A stretch of DNA of 64,000 nucleotides. It comes from an uncultured Flavobacteriales bacterium (lineage in GTDB: Bacteria > Bacteroidota > Bacteroidia > Flavobacteriales > Flavobacteriaceae). The stretch's first letter is position 1; each line of letters starts with the position of its first letter. Positions 9,603-19,326 of the stretch are shown one piece after another. The position numbers and the translations under genes were made by a program. The stretch spans positions 37,144 to 101,143 of the forward strand of contig CAJXRD010000006.1 of NCBI GenBank assembly GCA_913058295.1, given 5' to 3'. The notes beneath the pieces were generated by a model. It searched no databases, was not told the origin of the DNA, and saw only the letters and a list, made by a program, of their open reading frames with translations.

Positions 9603-10148
9603 TTAGAATCGTTTGCCAATACCAATAGCTATAGTAAGTGAGTTTACATGACCGTTCTTTAAATCATAAATAAATTCTGGAGCAAAATCCCAATGATTCC
9701 CAATTTCAAACTCGTAGCCAACACCAACTCTTATAATAGAAAAATTCTCATGTTCTTCAATTTCAATACCTGGGCCAAAAATAAAAGAGAACTCATTATC
9801 CCAAGGGCTAAATAAAACTGGAAGAGCAATAATTAAGGGGTTTTCTCTATTAATTGTAACGCCATCATCTTCTATAGAATAATAGGCGATTTCAACATCG
9901 GATTTAAGTGCTAAGCCCCATTTTTTATTAAACCAATATTGTAATTCTAAACCTAATGTTGGGAGGACAGCAAATTTTCCATTTTCTAAATCCGCCTCTG
10001 GAATGTATGCTTGACCTAAGGCAAAAGCAGCTCTAAAGTGTTTGAATTCGTGATGCGTGCTTTCTTCCTGTGCCTCATGATCTTGTGCTATTATTGATGT
10101 TGAGCTTATTAAAAGCAAAAGGCTAAAAAGGATGTGTGGTTTTTTCAT
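9603..10148 (-). CDS. Small outer-membrane beta-barrel protein
   Basis: A protein of about 181 residues with a signal peptide (MKKPHILFSLLLLISSTSIIAQ) and then short alternating strands, ending in an aromatic residue (GIGKRF), as outer-membrane barrels do. Function unknown. The open frame could begin 7 codons upstream at 10169, but the signal peptide begins with the internal ATG at 10148, and a TAAATTTG box lies at 10167-10174. The His/Glu-rich stretch near the mature N terminus (DHEAQEESTHHEFKHF) could bind metal; that is only a suggestion. Confidence 0.8.
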   Translation of the reverse strand: MKKPHILFSLLLLISSTSIIAQDHEAQEESTHHEFKHFRAAFALGQAYIPEADLENGKFAVLPTLGLELQYWFNKKWGLALKSDVEIAYYSIEDDGVTINRENPLIIALPVLFSPWDNEFSFIFGPGIEIEEHENFSIIRVGVGYEFEIGNHWDFAPEFIYDLKNGHVNSLTIAIGIGKRF

Positions 10149-10166
10149 TTTTATAGTGTATTTTAG

Positions 10167-10174
10167 CAAATTTA
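10167..10174 (-). promoter_or_regulatory. Candidate -7 box (TAAATTTG) for the small barrel gene
   Basis: Exact TAnnTTTG match on the minus strand 19 bases before the chosen ATG at 10148. No -33 TTG at standard spacing. It supports the shorter start. Confidence 0.35.
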
Positions 10175-10204
10175 TTATTTCTAATGTATGTTTCTATGAT
10201 TTTG

Positions 10205-11644
10205 TTAATCATAAGTATAAATTTTCTTAGAAGAGCCATCGTTATATAGTATAATTTGAATCCCATCATACTTTTCAGAAACCATTCTTCCCAACAAATC
10301 ATACCTTCCAATTATTTTTTTTGGAGTTGAATTAAGGTTAAAATCACCAAGGCCTAAAATTCCTTTGCTTATTTTAATTTCATAGGAGTAAACTTGTTCT
10401 ACATCTGTGAAAATTTCCGGCATAGAAGCAACAATAAAATATACCGAAGTGTCCTCTGGTGTTAAGTTTAATATAATGGATCCTTCTTGGTCAGAATCCA
10501 TTTCTAAATCGTGAAAAGAAGTGCCAATTTCTGTGTTCTGAACTATGATTTTCCCTTGAAAATAGGAAGGGGACCCTTCACTGCCAAACATGTCACTATT
10601 CAATTCGAAGGTATAAGATTCGGTACTTTCATTGTTTATTTTATAGGTATTATAAGACCAGCCAGTCGTCACCTTGTCATTTTCAGGGCGAACCCATCCG
10701 TTACTTCCAGTATTTTGATAAACAGCAATAAATTCGTTGTCATCTAAAGGGTCTGCATAATCATCCCATTCCGTTTCAAAACGAGTAATTTGATTTTCGG
10801 GTAAAAAATCGAAACTATTGGTCATATGAGCTGCCCAATCTATAAAATGGTTTCTAAAAACAGAGCCTCCAATTTGATTGAAAAAGTATTCTTGTGGTAA
10901 ATCGGTTGTCCCAGCATACAATCCATCTGTTATTAAATTATCTGGGACATCAGTTTCTTCGCTTAAATAATAAAGAAATAAGGCAAGAGCGTATTGATGC
11001 ACATAACGCTGCCAGTTTTGAGGGTAGCTATCTGGAAAGTTGTCATAACTTAACCATAGTGCTACATGTGGAAGTCTAACTAAAGATTCAGCCTCGAGAA
11101 AAGCTCTGTCATCGTTTGGATTTTGTATAGCAGAAAACCAGTTTGCAGCAGCTTCAATATACCATTGACTATCACCAGAATATTCGAAACCTGGGGATGT
11201 CCCGCTATATTGAAACACATGAAAGGTTTCGTGACCTACATTGATCCAGTCATTATGAGCTCCTATTGGAAGGGTTAAATATGGATAGCCATTGGTGTCT
11301 GTACCTTGGCCATTAGCCCATTCATCGGGAAAAATATCTCCAGATTGATGTAAGTATACATTGTAATAATAACCATCTGTAGGATTTGGAGGGTCTTGCA
11401 TCGCAAGGTCGTTTAAACAAACATCTCTATAATTATTCATATAACTGAGCAATAGTTCGGCTTCTGCTTGTCGGTCCCAGTTATTATCCCACCAAACAAT
11501 ATAGATCCCAGAGGTTACCGTGTCGCATTCTGTTAAATTGCCATATTCACTATTGATAGTGTATTGAGAGTGCGCCTTTGTGTATAAAAATAAGGTAATT
11601 AATAAAGAGAATACTATTCTAAATGGATACTTATTATAAACCAT
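10205..11644 (-). CDS. Secreted HExxH putative metalloprotease with an atypical C-terminal tail
   Basis: A 479-residue exported protein (signal about 1-27, ending AHSQ). It carries GHETFHVFQY, with the zinc motif H138-E139-T-F-H142 and a second glutamate at about 164 in WYIEAAANWF, which is the gluzincin arrangement. It resembles the DUF6055-type secreted proteins of Bacteroidota. The end of the protein (about 445-479) reads as a compact domain with GRYDLLGRMVSEKYDG and YNDGSSKKI. This recalls T9SS sorting domains but lacks the usual YPNP entry. The open frame extends to 11686, but the ATG at 11644 gives the better signal peptide. Substrate unknown. Confidence 0.75.
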   Translation of the reverse strand: MVYNKYPFRIVFSLLITLFLYTKAHSQYTINSEYGNLTECDTVTSGIYIVWWDNNWDRQAEAELLLSYMNNYRDVCLNDLAMQDPPNPTDGYYYNVYLHQSGDIFPDEWANGQGTDTNGYPYLTLPIGAHNDWINVGHETFHVFQYSGTSPGFEYSGDSQWYIEAAANWFSAIQNPNDDRAFLEAESLVRLPHVALWLSYDNFPDSYPQNWQRYVHQYALALFLYYLSEETDVPDNLITDGLYAGTTDLPQEYFFNQIGGSVFRNHFIDWAAHMTNSFDFLPENQITRFETEWDDYADPLDDNEFIAVYQNTGSNGWVRPENDKVTTGWSYNTYKINNESTESYTFELNSDMFGSEGSPSYFQGKIIVQNTEIGTSFHDLEMDSDQEGSIILNLTPEDTSVYFIVASMPEIFTDVEQVYSYEIKISKGILGLGDFNLNSTPKKIIGRYDLLGRMVSEKYDGIQIILYNDGSSKKIYTYD

Positions 11645-11776
11645 AAATGAATTTTTTACTAAAATAAAACAAATATGTGAAAGCACTTTAGGTTATGAAT
11701 TTTGATGCCCTCAGAATGAATAAAAGTATTTATATAATCTGAATTATGTGGTACTTGTATTTAAGAATTAGAGTGC

Positions 11777-13882
11777 TTAACTTATATAGTTCCAAATATT
11801 TCGATACTTAGATAATTGAATATAAGTGCTTTTTATGGGAAGATTAACTGGTGATGATAGTGAAGGGTCGCTTTTTAATAATTGTGAGGCATAACTTCTT
11901 GCTAGCTTTAAAATTTCGTGATCTTTAATAATATCTGCAATTCTAAGGTTTAAAACGCCACTTTGTTGTGTCCCCATAAGATCTCCAGGACCTCTAAGTC
12001 TAAGATCTACTTCTGCAATTTCAAAACCATCACTTGTTTTTACCATCGTTTTTAAGCGGGCTTGAGCATTTTCAGATAGTTTGTGACTGGTCATTAAAAT
12101 ACAAAAGCTTTGTTCAGCACCTCTACCAACGCGTCCACGCAATTGGTGTAATTGTGAAAGACCAAATCGTTCCGCACTTTCTATTACCATAACACTAGCA
12201 TTTGGAATATTTACTCCAACTTCAATAACAGTTGTTGCAATCATGATCTGAGTTTCCCCTTTGATAAAACGATTCATTTCAAATTCTTTGTCTTTGGGTT
12301 TCATTTTTCCATGAACTATAGAAATTTGATAATTTGGTTTCTGAAATTCTCTAGAGATACTTTCGTAGCCATCCATCAAATCTTTATAATCTAAAGCCTC
12401 AGATTCTTGAATTAATGGGTACACAATATAGACCTGTCTACCCTTTAAAATTTCATCTTTTAAAAAGCGAAAAACACGTAGTCTATTTGCATCAAATCTA
12501 TGTACAGTTTTGATCTCTTTTCTACCTGGTGGAAGTTCGTCAATAATCGAAATATCTAGGTCTCCATAAACGCTCATAGCGAGGGTTCTTGGAATGGGTG
12601 TTGCAGTCATCACTAAAACGTGTGGAGGGAACTTATTTTTAAGCCATAATTTACTGCGTTGCGCAACTCCAAATCGATGTTGTTCGTCTATAATAGCAAG
12701 GCCTAAATTCTTGAATTTCACCTTATCTTCGAGCAGAGCATGAGTGCCAATTAGGATGTCAATTTCGCCACTTTCTAGTTTTTCATGGATAATTCTTCTG
12801 TCTGAAGCTTTAGTTGAACCAGTTAGTATGTATGTACTGAGTTTTAGATTATTACATAATTCTAATAAACTATTATAGTGCTGGACTGACAAAATTTCAG
12901 TCGGAGCCATTAAGCAAGTTTGAAAACCATTGTCAATAGCTATTAACATTGACATTAACGCGACTATAGTTTTTCCAGAACCTACATCCCCTTGCAATAA
13001 TCGATTCATTTGCGCTTTACTCCCTAAGTCGTTTCTAATTTCTTTGATAACTCGTTTTTGCGCATTGGTCAATTCGAAAGGTAAATGCTCTTTAAAAAAA
13101 GTATTAAAATACTCCCCTACTTTTGGAAATGGATAGCCTTTTATTTTTGATTTATGGAGATGATTTTTACGAATTAATTGTAGCTGAATGTAAAATAATT
13201 CTTCAAATTTTAGGCGGTATTCTGCCCTTGCTAAAAGGTCTTGATTTTGGGGAAAATGAACATTTAAAAGAGCCTCTTTTTTGGAGCTTAATTTAAGGGT
13301 TTCTAAAAGGGGTTTTGAGAGGGTTTCTGTAATGTTATTTTTTGACTCTAAAAATAGTTGTTGCATCAAGGTATTTATAACTCGATTTGTAATTCCTCTT
13401 GCTGCTAATTTTTCTGTAGAAGGATAAACAGGTTGCATAACTGGACGTAAACTTTTTTCATAATCGCTTAACAATTCTATCTCTGGATGAGGCATTGAAA
13501 ACAATCCATTAAACCAATTCGTCTTTCCGAAGATTACATAGGCTTCATTCAATTTTAAATTTTCTCGAATCCATTTATGACCACGAAACCAAATCAGTTC
13601 CATTTTTCCAGAATCATCTATAAAGCTTGCTACCAAACGTTTTCCCCTTTTTTGCTCAACGTTTTTAATATGAGTAATCTTGCCAATTATTTGTACTTCA
13701 GCATTAGTTTTTTGAAGTTGTGATATTTTGTAAAATTGAGTGCGATCTAAATATCGATTTGGAAAAAGGTTAAGCAAATCTTGAAAAGTATGAATTCCTA
13801 ACTCTTTTTTAAGTAAATCAGCCCTATTTGGGCCTACACCCTTAAGGTAGTCAATGGGAGTTTGAAAAAAAGCAGGAGTCAT
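11777..13882 (-). CDS. recG: ATP-dependent DNA helicase RecG
   Basis: A 701-residue superfamily 2 helicase that reverses stalled replication forks and branch-migrates Holliday junctions. The wedge/OB domain lies at about 60-155 (VQIIGKITHIKNVEQKRGKRL). Motor motif I is GDVGSGKT at 298-305, motif II is DEQH at 399-402, motif III is VMTATPIPRTLAM, and motif VI is QLRGRVGRG. The C-terminal DLRLRGPGDLMGTQQSG is the RecG-specific motif. Length is normal. It is divergent from the secreted glycosidase-like gene at 13973. Confidence 0.98.
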   Translation of the reverse strand: MTPAFFQTPIDYLKGVGPNRADLLKKELGIHTFQDLLNLFPNRYLDRTQFYKISQLQKTNAEVQIIGKITHIKNVEQKRGKRLVASFIDDSGKMELIWFRGHKWIRENLKLNEAYVIFGKTNWFNGLFSMPHPEIELLSDYEKSLRPVMQPVYPSTEKLAARGITNRVINTLMQQLFLESKNNITETLSKPLLETLKLSSKKEALLNVHFPQNQDLLARAEYRLKFEELFYIQLQLIRKNHLHKSKIKGYPFPKVGEYFNTFFKEHLPFELTNAQKRVIKEIRNDLGSKAQMNRLLQGDVGSGKTIVALMSMLIAIDNGFQTCLMAPTEILSVQHYNSLLELCNNLKLSTYILTGSTKASDRRIIHEKLESGEIDILIGTHALLEDKVKFKNLGLAIIDEQHRFGVAQRSKLWLKNKFPPHVLVMTATPIPRTLAMSVYGDLDISIIDELPPGRKEIKTVHRFDANRLRVFRFLKDEILKGRQVYIVYPLIQESEALDYKDLMDGYESISREFQKPNYQISIVHGKMKPKDKEFEMNRFIKGETQIMIATTVIEVGVNIPNASVMVIESAERFGLSQLHQLRGRVGRGAEQSFCILMTSHKLSENAQARLKTMVKTSDGFEIAEVDLRLRGPGDLMGTQQSGVLNLRIADIIKDHEILKLARSYASQLLKSDPSLSSPVNLPIKSTYIQLSKYRNIWNYIS

Positions 13883-13936
13883 TTATATTTATTTTTTTTT
13901 GAGTTAAGATTTTTATAAAAATAAATTACTAAATTA

Positions 13937-13944
13937 TATATTTG
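13937..13944 (+). promoter_or_regulatory. Candidate -7 box (TATATTTG) for the PNGase F-like gene
   Basis: Exact TAnnTTTG match 29 bases before the ATG at 13973 in the divergent recG/PNGase F-like gap. No TTG at the standard -33 spacing. Confidence 0.35.
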
Positions 13945-13972
13945 TAGGGAAACATCCCCTAAAAAAAAACAA

Positions 13973-15553
13973 ATGAAAACATTTTACATGCTATTCCTTC
14001 TATTTTTTAGCCTAACTATTAATGCTAAAACTAACTTAAATAATACAATTCCAACTTTAACTACCCAGTTATCTGAGGAATATCCCTTAGAGATGCAAGA
14101 GTTAATAGCATACCAAATTTATATTAATGCTACTGTAGAGGATCCAGATACCATGGAGGAAGTTACATTAAATATTAATGGAGAAACTTTTAATGCTATA
14201 GAAAATAATGGGTACTATTATTATTTATGGACCCCTTCTTCTTTTGGAACACATGAAATAATAATCACAGCAATAGCTGCCAGTGGTGATGAAACTTCAC
14301 TTACCAGGAATATTGAAGTAACCAATGCGATTAGTTCGCAAACAGTAGAAACCTTGCAAGATGTTGTTATAGAGTTTAATGGAGATAATAGTAGATGGTA
14401 TTATGGAACTTATACTTTACCTCAGTTTGTAGGTGCTTATGATTCAATTAATGCATTTTTAGAAGTTGAGTGTCCTGATGTAAATGGAGGTTGCGATGAT
14501 TGGGATCGATGGGCACATATTGATGTGAAAGCCCCAGACGGAAATTGGATACAGCTTATACGTTATATAACGCCTTATGGTGTTGGATGTAATCATGAGC
14601 TTGATGTAACAGATTATATGTCTTTATTACAAGGAGAAATAGAGTTTAGAGTATTCATTGATACTTGGGGAACAGGAGGATGGCAATTAACTCTTAATTT
14701 AGATTATAATCAAGGTTCTCCAGAGTATAATTATAGTGGAGTAGTTGAGGTTTGGGATGATGCTTATGATTTTGGAAACCCTGCTGATTTACAACCTGTA
14801 GAATCTTATACAGCCGATATTTCAGAATTAGTTGATGAATCTTATTTAAGGTTATCAAATACTGGGCATGGCTGGGGCGAAAATAATACAAGTAATGCTG
14901 CAGAATTTTTTAATGCATATCATTATATAGACATTAATGATACTGAAGTTTATACACAACATTTATTTAATTTATGTAACCCTAACCCAGATAATTGTAT
15001 TGATCAGCTAGGAACTTGGTTTTATAATAGAGCAGGTTGGTGTCCCGGAGCAATTTCGCCACCAGATATTTTTGACCTAACAAGTTATGCAGGTTCAAAT
15101 TTTGATTTGGACTACCGTTTTCACCCTACCTATCAAGATTTTTGCCATCCAAATAATTCAGAATGTGTGTCAGGTGCAACTTGCCCTGATTGTAACGATG
15201 GGTATAATCCAGTATATTTTGTAGATGGACATATTATTAATAAAAGTGATAACCCTATAGTTTATGGAAATATTTTAGGAACTGAAGTCATTAATAACGA
15301 TGAAGTGTACGATATTTCTGTATATCCAAATCCTTCTAATGGAGAATTTTCGATTTTTACTAAAAACCTTGAAGGTAAAACCAGATTAAGTGTTCATACT
15401 ATAGAGGGAAGACAAGTAAAGGTTTATTATTTTAATTCAAATGAAGAATTAACAAATTATAAGTTTAACCTTAAAGGTTTATCAAGTGGGATATACTTTA
15501 TAAATTTAGAAAATGCTTATGGCACTGGTGCTAAAAAAATTATTTTAGACTAG
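13973..15553 (+). CDS. Secreted PNGase F-like protein with T9SS sorting domain
   Basis: A 526-residue exported protein related to peptide-N-glycosidase F, the enzyme that removes N-glycans from asparagine. The signal peptide is about residues 1-18. An Ig-like or cadherin-like module lies at about 35-118. The PNGase F-type jelly-roll region (about 130-430) has GGCDDWDRWAHIDV near 172-185, RYITPYGVG near 197, TGHGWG near 298 and GTWFYNRAGWCPG near 347-359. A type A T9SS C-terminal domain (about 446-526, entering at VYPNPSNGEFSI) predicts export and surface attachment. Catalytic activity is not proven by sequence alone. Confidence 0.85.
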   Translation: MKTFYMLFLLFFSLTINAKTNLNNTIPTLTTQLSEEYPLEMQELIAYQIYINATVEDPDTMEEVTLNINGETFNAIENNGYYYYLWTPSSFGTHEIIITAIAASGDETSLTRNIEVTNAISSQTVETLQDVVIEFNGDNSRWYYGTYTLPQFVGAYDSINAFLEVECPDVNGGCDDWDRWAHIDVKAPDGNWIQLIRYITPYGVGCNHELDVTDYMSLLQGEIEFRVFIDTWGTGGWQLTLNLDYNQGSPEYNYSGVVEVWDDAYDFGNPADLQPVESYTADISELVDESYLRLSNTGHGWGENNTSNAAEFFNAYHYIDINDTEVYTQHLFNLCNPNPDNCIDQLGTWFYNRAGWCPGAISPPDIFDLTSYAGSNFDLDYRFHPTYQDFCHPNNSECVSGATCPDCNDGYNPVYFVDGHIINKSDNPIVYGNILGTEVINNDEVYDISVYPNPSNGEFSIFTKNLEGKTRLSVHTIEGRQVKVYYFNSNEELTNYKFNLKGLSSGIYFINLENAYGTGAKKIILD

Positions 15554-15574
15554 ACATTCTACATATTACATTTT

Positions 15575-15611
15575 AAAAAGGCTATTTTTGAGTATCGGAA
15601 ATAGCCTTTTT
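15575..15611 (+). terminator. Rho-independent terminator after the PNGase F-like gene
   Basis: Perfect 13-base arms aaaaaggctattt (15575-15587) and aaatagccttttt (15599-15611) surround an 11-base loop, 22 bases after the stop, and end in a T run. The next gene's longest frame would start inside the loop, which is one reason to reject that start. Confidence 0.85.
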
Positions 15612-15644
15612 CATTTTAACATTTTCATTTTTACAAGTCATAAG

Positions 15645-17729
15645 ATGAAATTATTTGATTTTAATATTAAATATTTATGTTTAATTCAATTATTATTAAT
15701 TGGGTTTTGTGGCATTGCGCAACAAACTGAAATCGTTGATTTTATTAAAACGGATGCAACTATAGAGCCAATAATTTTAGAAAAAAAGGTTCTTGGTAAG
15801 GCTTCTTATACTTTTAAAGTATTAAAAAAATGTGATTCTATATTTTTGGATGGAGTTGGTATTATTCTTTTAAAAGTAAATTCAAAAAATAGTATTTCTA
15901 TTTCTTCTGCAAATAAAAAAATCTGGTTGGTTTCAAATTTTAAAGCCAATAAAACGTATACCGTTTCCTTTGATTATGAAGCTAGACCAAAGAAGGCATT
16001 ATATTTTACAGGAGATCAGATTTGGACACAAGGACAAGGAAAATACACATCACATTGGCTGCCTAGTTTAGACGATATGAATGATAAAATGGAGTTTAAC
16101 CTTACTATAAATGTTCCAAAGCAAAAAACGGTTATTGCCAATGGTAAATTGCTAAATACAATCGAAAAAGGGGATCTTAATTCCTGGGAGTTTGGAATGG
16201 ATAGCCCAATGTCAAGTTATTTAGTTGCTTTTGCAGTTGGCGATTTTGAAAAGAAAGATTTCATTTCAGCTTCAGGGGTACCAATAGAGTTATATATTAA
16301 TTCAAAAGATATTGAAAAGATAGAGCCTACTTATCGTAATACGGATATTATTTTCGATTTTTTAGAGAAGGAAATAGGAGTTCCATATCCTTGGCAAAAT
16401 TACAAACAAGTTCCAGTAAGAGATTTTTTATACGCAGGAATGGAGAATACTACAGCAACTTTCTTTTCAGAAGCATTTGTTGTTGATTCTATAGGTTATG
16501 AAGATCGAAACTATATTAATGTAAATGCGCATGAGTTAGCACATCAATGGTTTGGTAACTTAGTTACCGAAACGGAAGGACTTCATCATTGGTTGCATGA
16601 GGGCTTTGCCACCTATTATGCACATTTAGCCGAGCGTGAAATTTTTGGAGAAGACTATTATTACTGGAAATTATTTCAGTCTGCTGAACAGTTAAATTCA
16701 CTAAGTAATGAAGGAAAAGGGGAGTCCCTAGTAAACTCCAAGGCTAGTTCATTAACATTTTATGAAAAGGGCGCTTGGGCATTGCATATATTAAGTGAAA
16801 TAGTAGGGGAGAGTAAATTTAAAAAAGCAATAAAAAATTACCTGGAAAGATATCAGTATAGAAACGTCACTACCGATGACTTTATTTATGAAGTAGAATT
16901 AGTTTATGGAAAAGAATTAACAGATTTTAGAAGGGATTGGCTTCAGCAAAGTGCTTTTAAATCGGAACAAGCTTTTAATTCACTTATGAAATCTCCATTT
17001 ATGAAGGAGTATTTTGAAACTTCAGCTTTACTAGAAACACCACTTACGCTAAAGGTTAAGGAATTGGAAAAGGCACTTACTTTTCCAAACGATTTTTTAG
17101 GACAAGAGGCAGTACATCAATTGGAGGGAGAGCCTTTATTGCTTTCGATACCTTTATATAAAAAAGCTTTTCTAAGCAATAATTTGTATGTGAGGCAAGC
17201 CATAGCATTAACTCTTACCAAAGTCCCAAAAGAATTAAAGACAGAATATGAGACTTTGTTAAATGACAAGTCTTATGTTACTCAAGAATTAGCGATGGGT
17301 AATTTGTGGGTTTCGTTTCCAGATGAAAAAATTGAGTATTTGGATCTCATGAAAAATGCTCAAGGTTTTCAAGATAAAAATATTCGTCAGTTTTGGTTAT
17401 TTTTGGCTTTGCTTACTGAAAATTATGAACCCTCTAAAAGACCTGAATTCATTGAAGAGTTAAAACAATATACTTCTCCAGTATATGGGCATAATATTCG
17501 TGAGATAGCCTTGGAATACATTAGCTATTTAGATATATGGGATCCAACCACCTTATTAAACTTATTGGATGCAAGCCAACATCATTATTGGCGTTTTCAA
17601 AAGTCGTCAAGGGCTATTTTAAAGGGGGTTTTAGAAAATGACAAGTATCGCAACCAATTTATTATGTTGGGAAAGGAGATGGAGCCAAGATCACTTAATT
17701 TTTTAAATAGAATGCTTAATGAATATTGA
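15645..17729 (+). CDS. M1 family aminopeptidase
   Basis: A 694-residue zinc aminopeptidase, exported (signal about 1-24, ending CGIAQ). The exopeptidase motif AGMEN is at 264-268. The zinc site HELAH is at 296-300 with the third ligand Glu319 in HEGFATYY, the exact 18-residue spacing of gluzincins. The C-terminal part (about 450-690) forms helical repeats as in M1 enzymes. The start chosen is the ATG at 15645; the longer TTG start at 15588 lies inside the preceding terminator. It probably trims peptides in the periplasm. Confidence 0.93.
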   Translation: MKLFDFNIKYLCLIQLLLIGFCGIAQQTEIVDFIKTDATIEPIILEKKVLGKASYTFKVLKKCDSIFLDGVGIILLKVNSKNSISISSANKKIWLVSNFKANKTYTVSFDYEARPKKALYFTGDQIWTQGQGKYTSHWLPSLDDMNDKMEFNLTINVPKQKTVIANGKLLNTIEKGDLNSWEFGMDSPMSSYLVAFAVGDFEKKDFISASGVPIELYINSKDIEKIEPTYRNTDIIFDFLEKEIGVPYPWQNYKQVPVRDFLYAGMENTTATFFSEAFVVDSIGYEDRNYINVNAHELAHQWFGNLVTETEGLHHWLHEGFATYYAHLAEREIFGEDYYYWKLFQSAEQLNSLSNEGKGESLVNSKASSLTFYEKGAWALHILSEIVGESKFKKAIKNYLERYQYRNVTTDDFIYEVELVYGKELTDFRRDWLQQSAFKSEQAFNSLMKSPFMKEYFETSALLETPLTLKVKELEKALTFPNDFLGQEAVHQLEGEPLLLSIPLYKKAFLSNNLYVRQAIALTLTKVPKELKTEYETLLNDKSYVTQELAMGNLWVSFPDEKIEYLDLMKNAQGFQDKNIRQFWLFLALLTENYEPSKRPEFIEELKQYTSPVYGHNIREIALEYISYLDIWDPTTLLNLLDASQHHYWRFQKSSRAILKGVLENDKYRNQFIMLGKEMEPRSLNFLNRMLNEY

Positions 17730-17774
17730 GATTTTAAGGCTAAGGTTTATAATTAAATCTCAATTGCCTATTAT

Positions 17775-18680
17775 ATGAGAGCTCTTGTTATTTCGGGTGG
17801 TGGTAGTAAAGGGGCATTTGCAGGTGGTGTTGCTCAATATTTAATAGATGAACTAAAACACAATTACGACCTTTTTGTAGGGACCTCTACTGGTAGCTTG
17901 CTTATTAGTCATTTGGCATTAAATAAAACGCAAAAAATAAAAGACATTTATACTTCAGTAAACCAAGAAAGTATATTTAGTAATTGTCCATTTACCATTA
18001 AAAAAGAGAAGCATGGCCAAACAGAAATTGGAATCAATCATTTTAATGTTCTAAAAAACATATTAGGGGGTAAAAAAACCTTTGGGGAAAGTAATAACCT
18101 CCGAAAACTAATTTCGGAAGCACTTTCTATTGAAGAGTTTGAATTATTAAAAAAAAGCGTTAAAGAAATTGTAGTCACTGTTTCAAACCTATCATTAAAC
18201 CAAGTAGAGTATAAATCCATTAACGATTTTGAATATGAGGATTTTTGCGACTGGATTTGGATCTCTTGTAATTATACTCCTTTTATGAGTTTGGTGAAAA
18301 AGGAAGGTTGCGAATATGCAGATGGAGGCTTCGGAAGTATGGTGCCAATAGAAGAAGCTATAAAGAGAGGGGCAACAACAGTAGATGTTATTGTTTTAGA
18401 AACAGAAGTAGCTCATTTAAATAGAATGCCTTCAAGAAATGTGTTTTCTCTAATAACAAATATGCATTCATATATGGCAGATAGAATAGAAAAGCAAAAT
18501 ATTCGTATCGGAAAGTTTGTAGCTACACACAATGAAGTAATTATTAATCTCTATTATACTCCTACAGTATTAACGACCAATTCGCTTATATTTAATAATA
18601 GTAAAATGCATCTTTGGTGGGAAAGTGGTTTTGAATTTGCAAAAAGAAAGAATATTGATTTGAATGAAATTAAAGAATAA
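17775..18680 (+). CDS. Patatin-like phospholipase
   Basis: A 301-residue patatin-fold lipid acyl hydrolase with the Ser-Asp dyad. The oxyanion loop GGGSKGAFAGG is at 8-18, the nucleophile elbow GTSTG is at 36-40 (Ser38), and Asp183 sits in DGGFGSMVP. There is no signal peptide, so it should act in the cytoplasm or at the inner membrane. It starts 45 bases after the M1 peptidase on the same strand. The lipid substrate is unknown. Confidence 0.92.
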   Translation: MRALVISGGGSKGAFAGGVAQYLIDELKHNYDLFVGTSTGSLLISHLALNKTQKIKDIYTSVNQESIFSNCPFTIKKEKHGQTEIGINHFNVLKNILGGKKTFGESNNLRKLISEALSIEEFELLKKSVKEIVVTVSNLSLNQVEYKSINDFEYEDFCDWIWISCNYTPFMSLVKKEGCEYADGGFGSMVPIEEAIKRGATTVDVIVLETEVAHLNRMPSRNVFSLITNMHSYMADRIEKQNIRIGKFVATHNEVIINLYYTPTVLTTNSLIFNNSKMHLWWESGFEFAKRKNIDLNEIKE

Positions 18681-18705
18681 AGCTTCCATTAAAATCATAC
18701 ACTTT

Positions 18706-19230
18706 TTAAAATATTTCTGAAACTTCTTTTTTCAAATACATTAAGGCTTTATGTGAAGGTGTTACTTCGCCCATAAAATGGTTTAATAAAGTTTCGCGTA
18801 ATTTGTCTGAACTATCCACTTTTTCACTCATTGCAGACTGTCTGATCAATTGTGTCGTTGCGTTTTTTGCAGCCATTATAATATTCCAACACTCTGGACT
18901 CACATAAATTTGTTGTACAAGATTATGCTCATATTCATTATCAATATTCTGAATAAGTAAAGTTTCATATTTCTGAAGTTCATCAGAATAAGGTTTTACT
19001 CGAATCAATAATTTATTAGGATCTATTCTTTCTAAAAACAAGGTTAAACGTTCATAGGCTTGTAGCCTTATTGGGATAGTGCTTTTTTGAGCATCTTTTT
19101 GTAGGAGATACCTTCTACGGCCTTCTTCATTAGCGGTATGACCCTTAAAAAAAAAGTAAGCAATTAGGCCTACTACTATTGCAGGTAATAAATAGGCTAC
19201 ATAATTTAAAACTTGACTTACATCTTCCAT
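18706..19230 (-). CDS. Conserved hypothetical membrane-anchored protein
   Basis: A 174-residue protein with one N-terminal transmembrane helix (about 11-30, YVAYLLPAIVVGLIAYFFF) and a basic, helical cytoplasmic part (RRYLLQKDAQKSTIPIRLQAYERLTLFLERIDP). It matches a widespread uncharacterised Bacteroidota family by my recollection; no enzymatic motif is visible. It converges on the patatin gene and lies downstream of the glutamate-synthase-domain gene, 96 bases away. Confidence 0.75.
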   Translation of the reverse strand: MEDVSQVLNYVAYLLPAIVVGLIAYFFFKGHTANEEGRRRYLLQKDAQKSTIPIRLQAYERLTLFLERIDPNKLLIRVKPYSDELQKYETLLIQNIDNEYEHNLVQQIYVSPECWNIIMAAKNATTQLIRQSAMSEKVDSSDKLRETLLNHFMGEVTPSHKALMYLKKEVSEIF

Positions 19231-19326
19231 AATAAAAATATTTTAAAAGCAAACTTAGTTTGTTTCTAATTATTGTACAAGATTAGAATCAATCAATTCC
19301 TATACATTTTAAAAATATTATATTAT

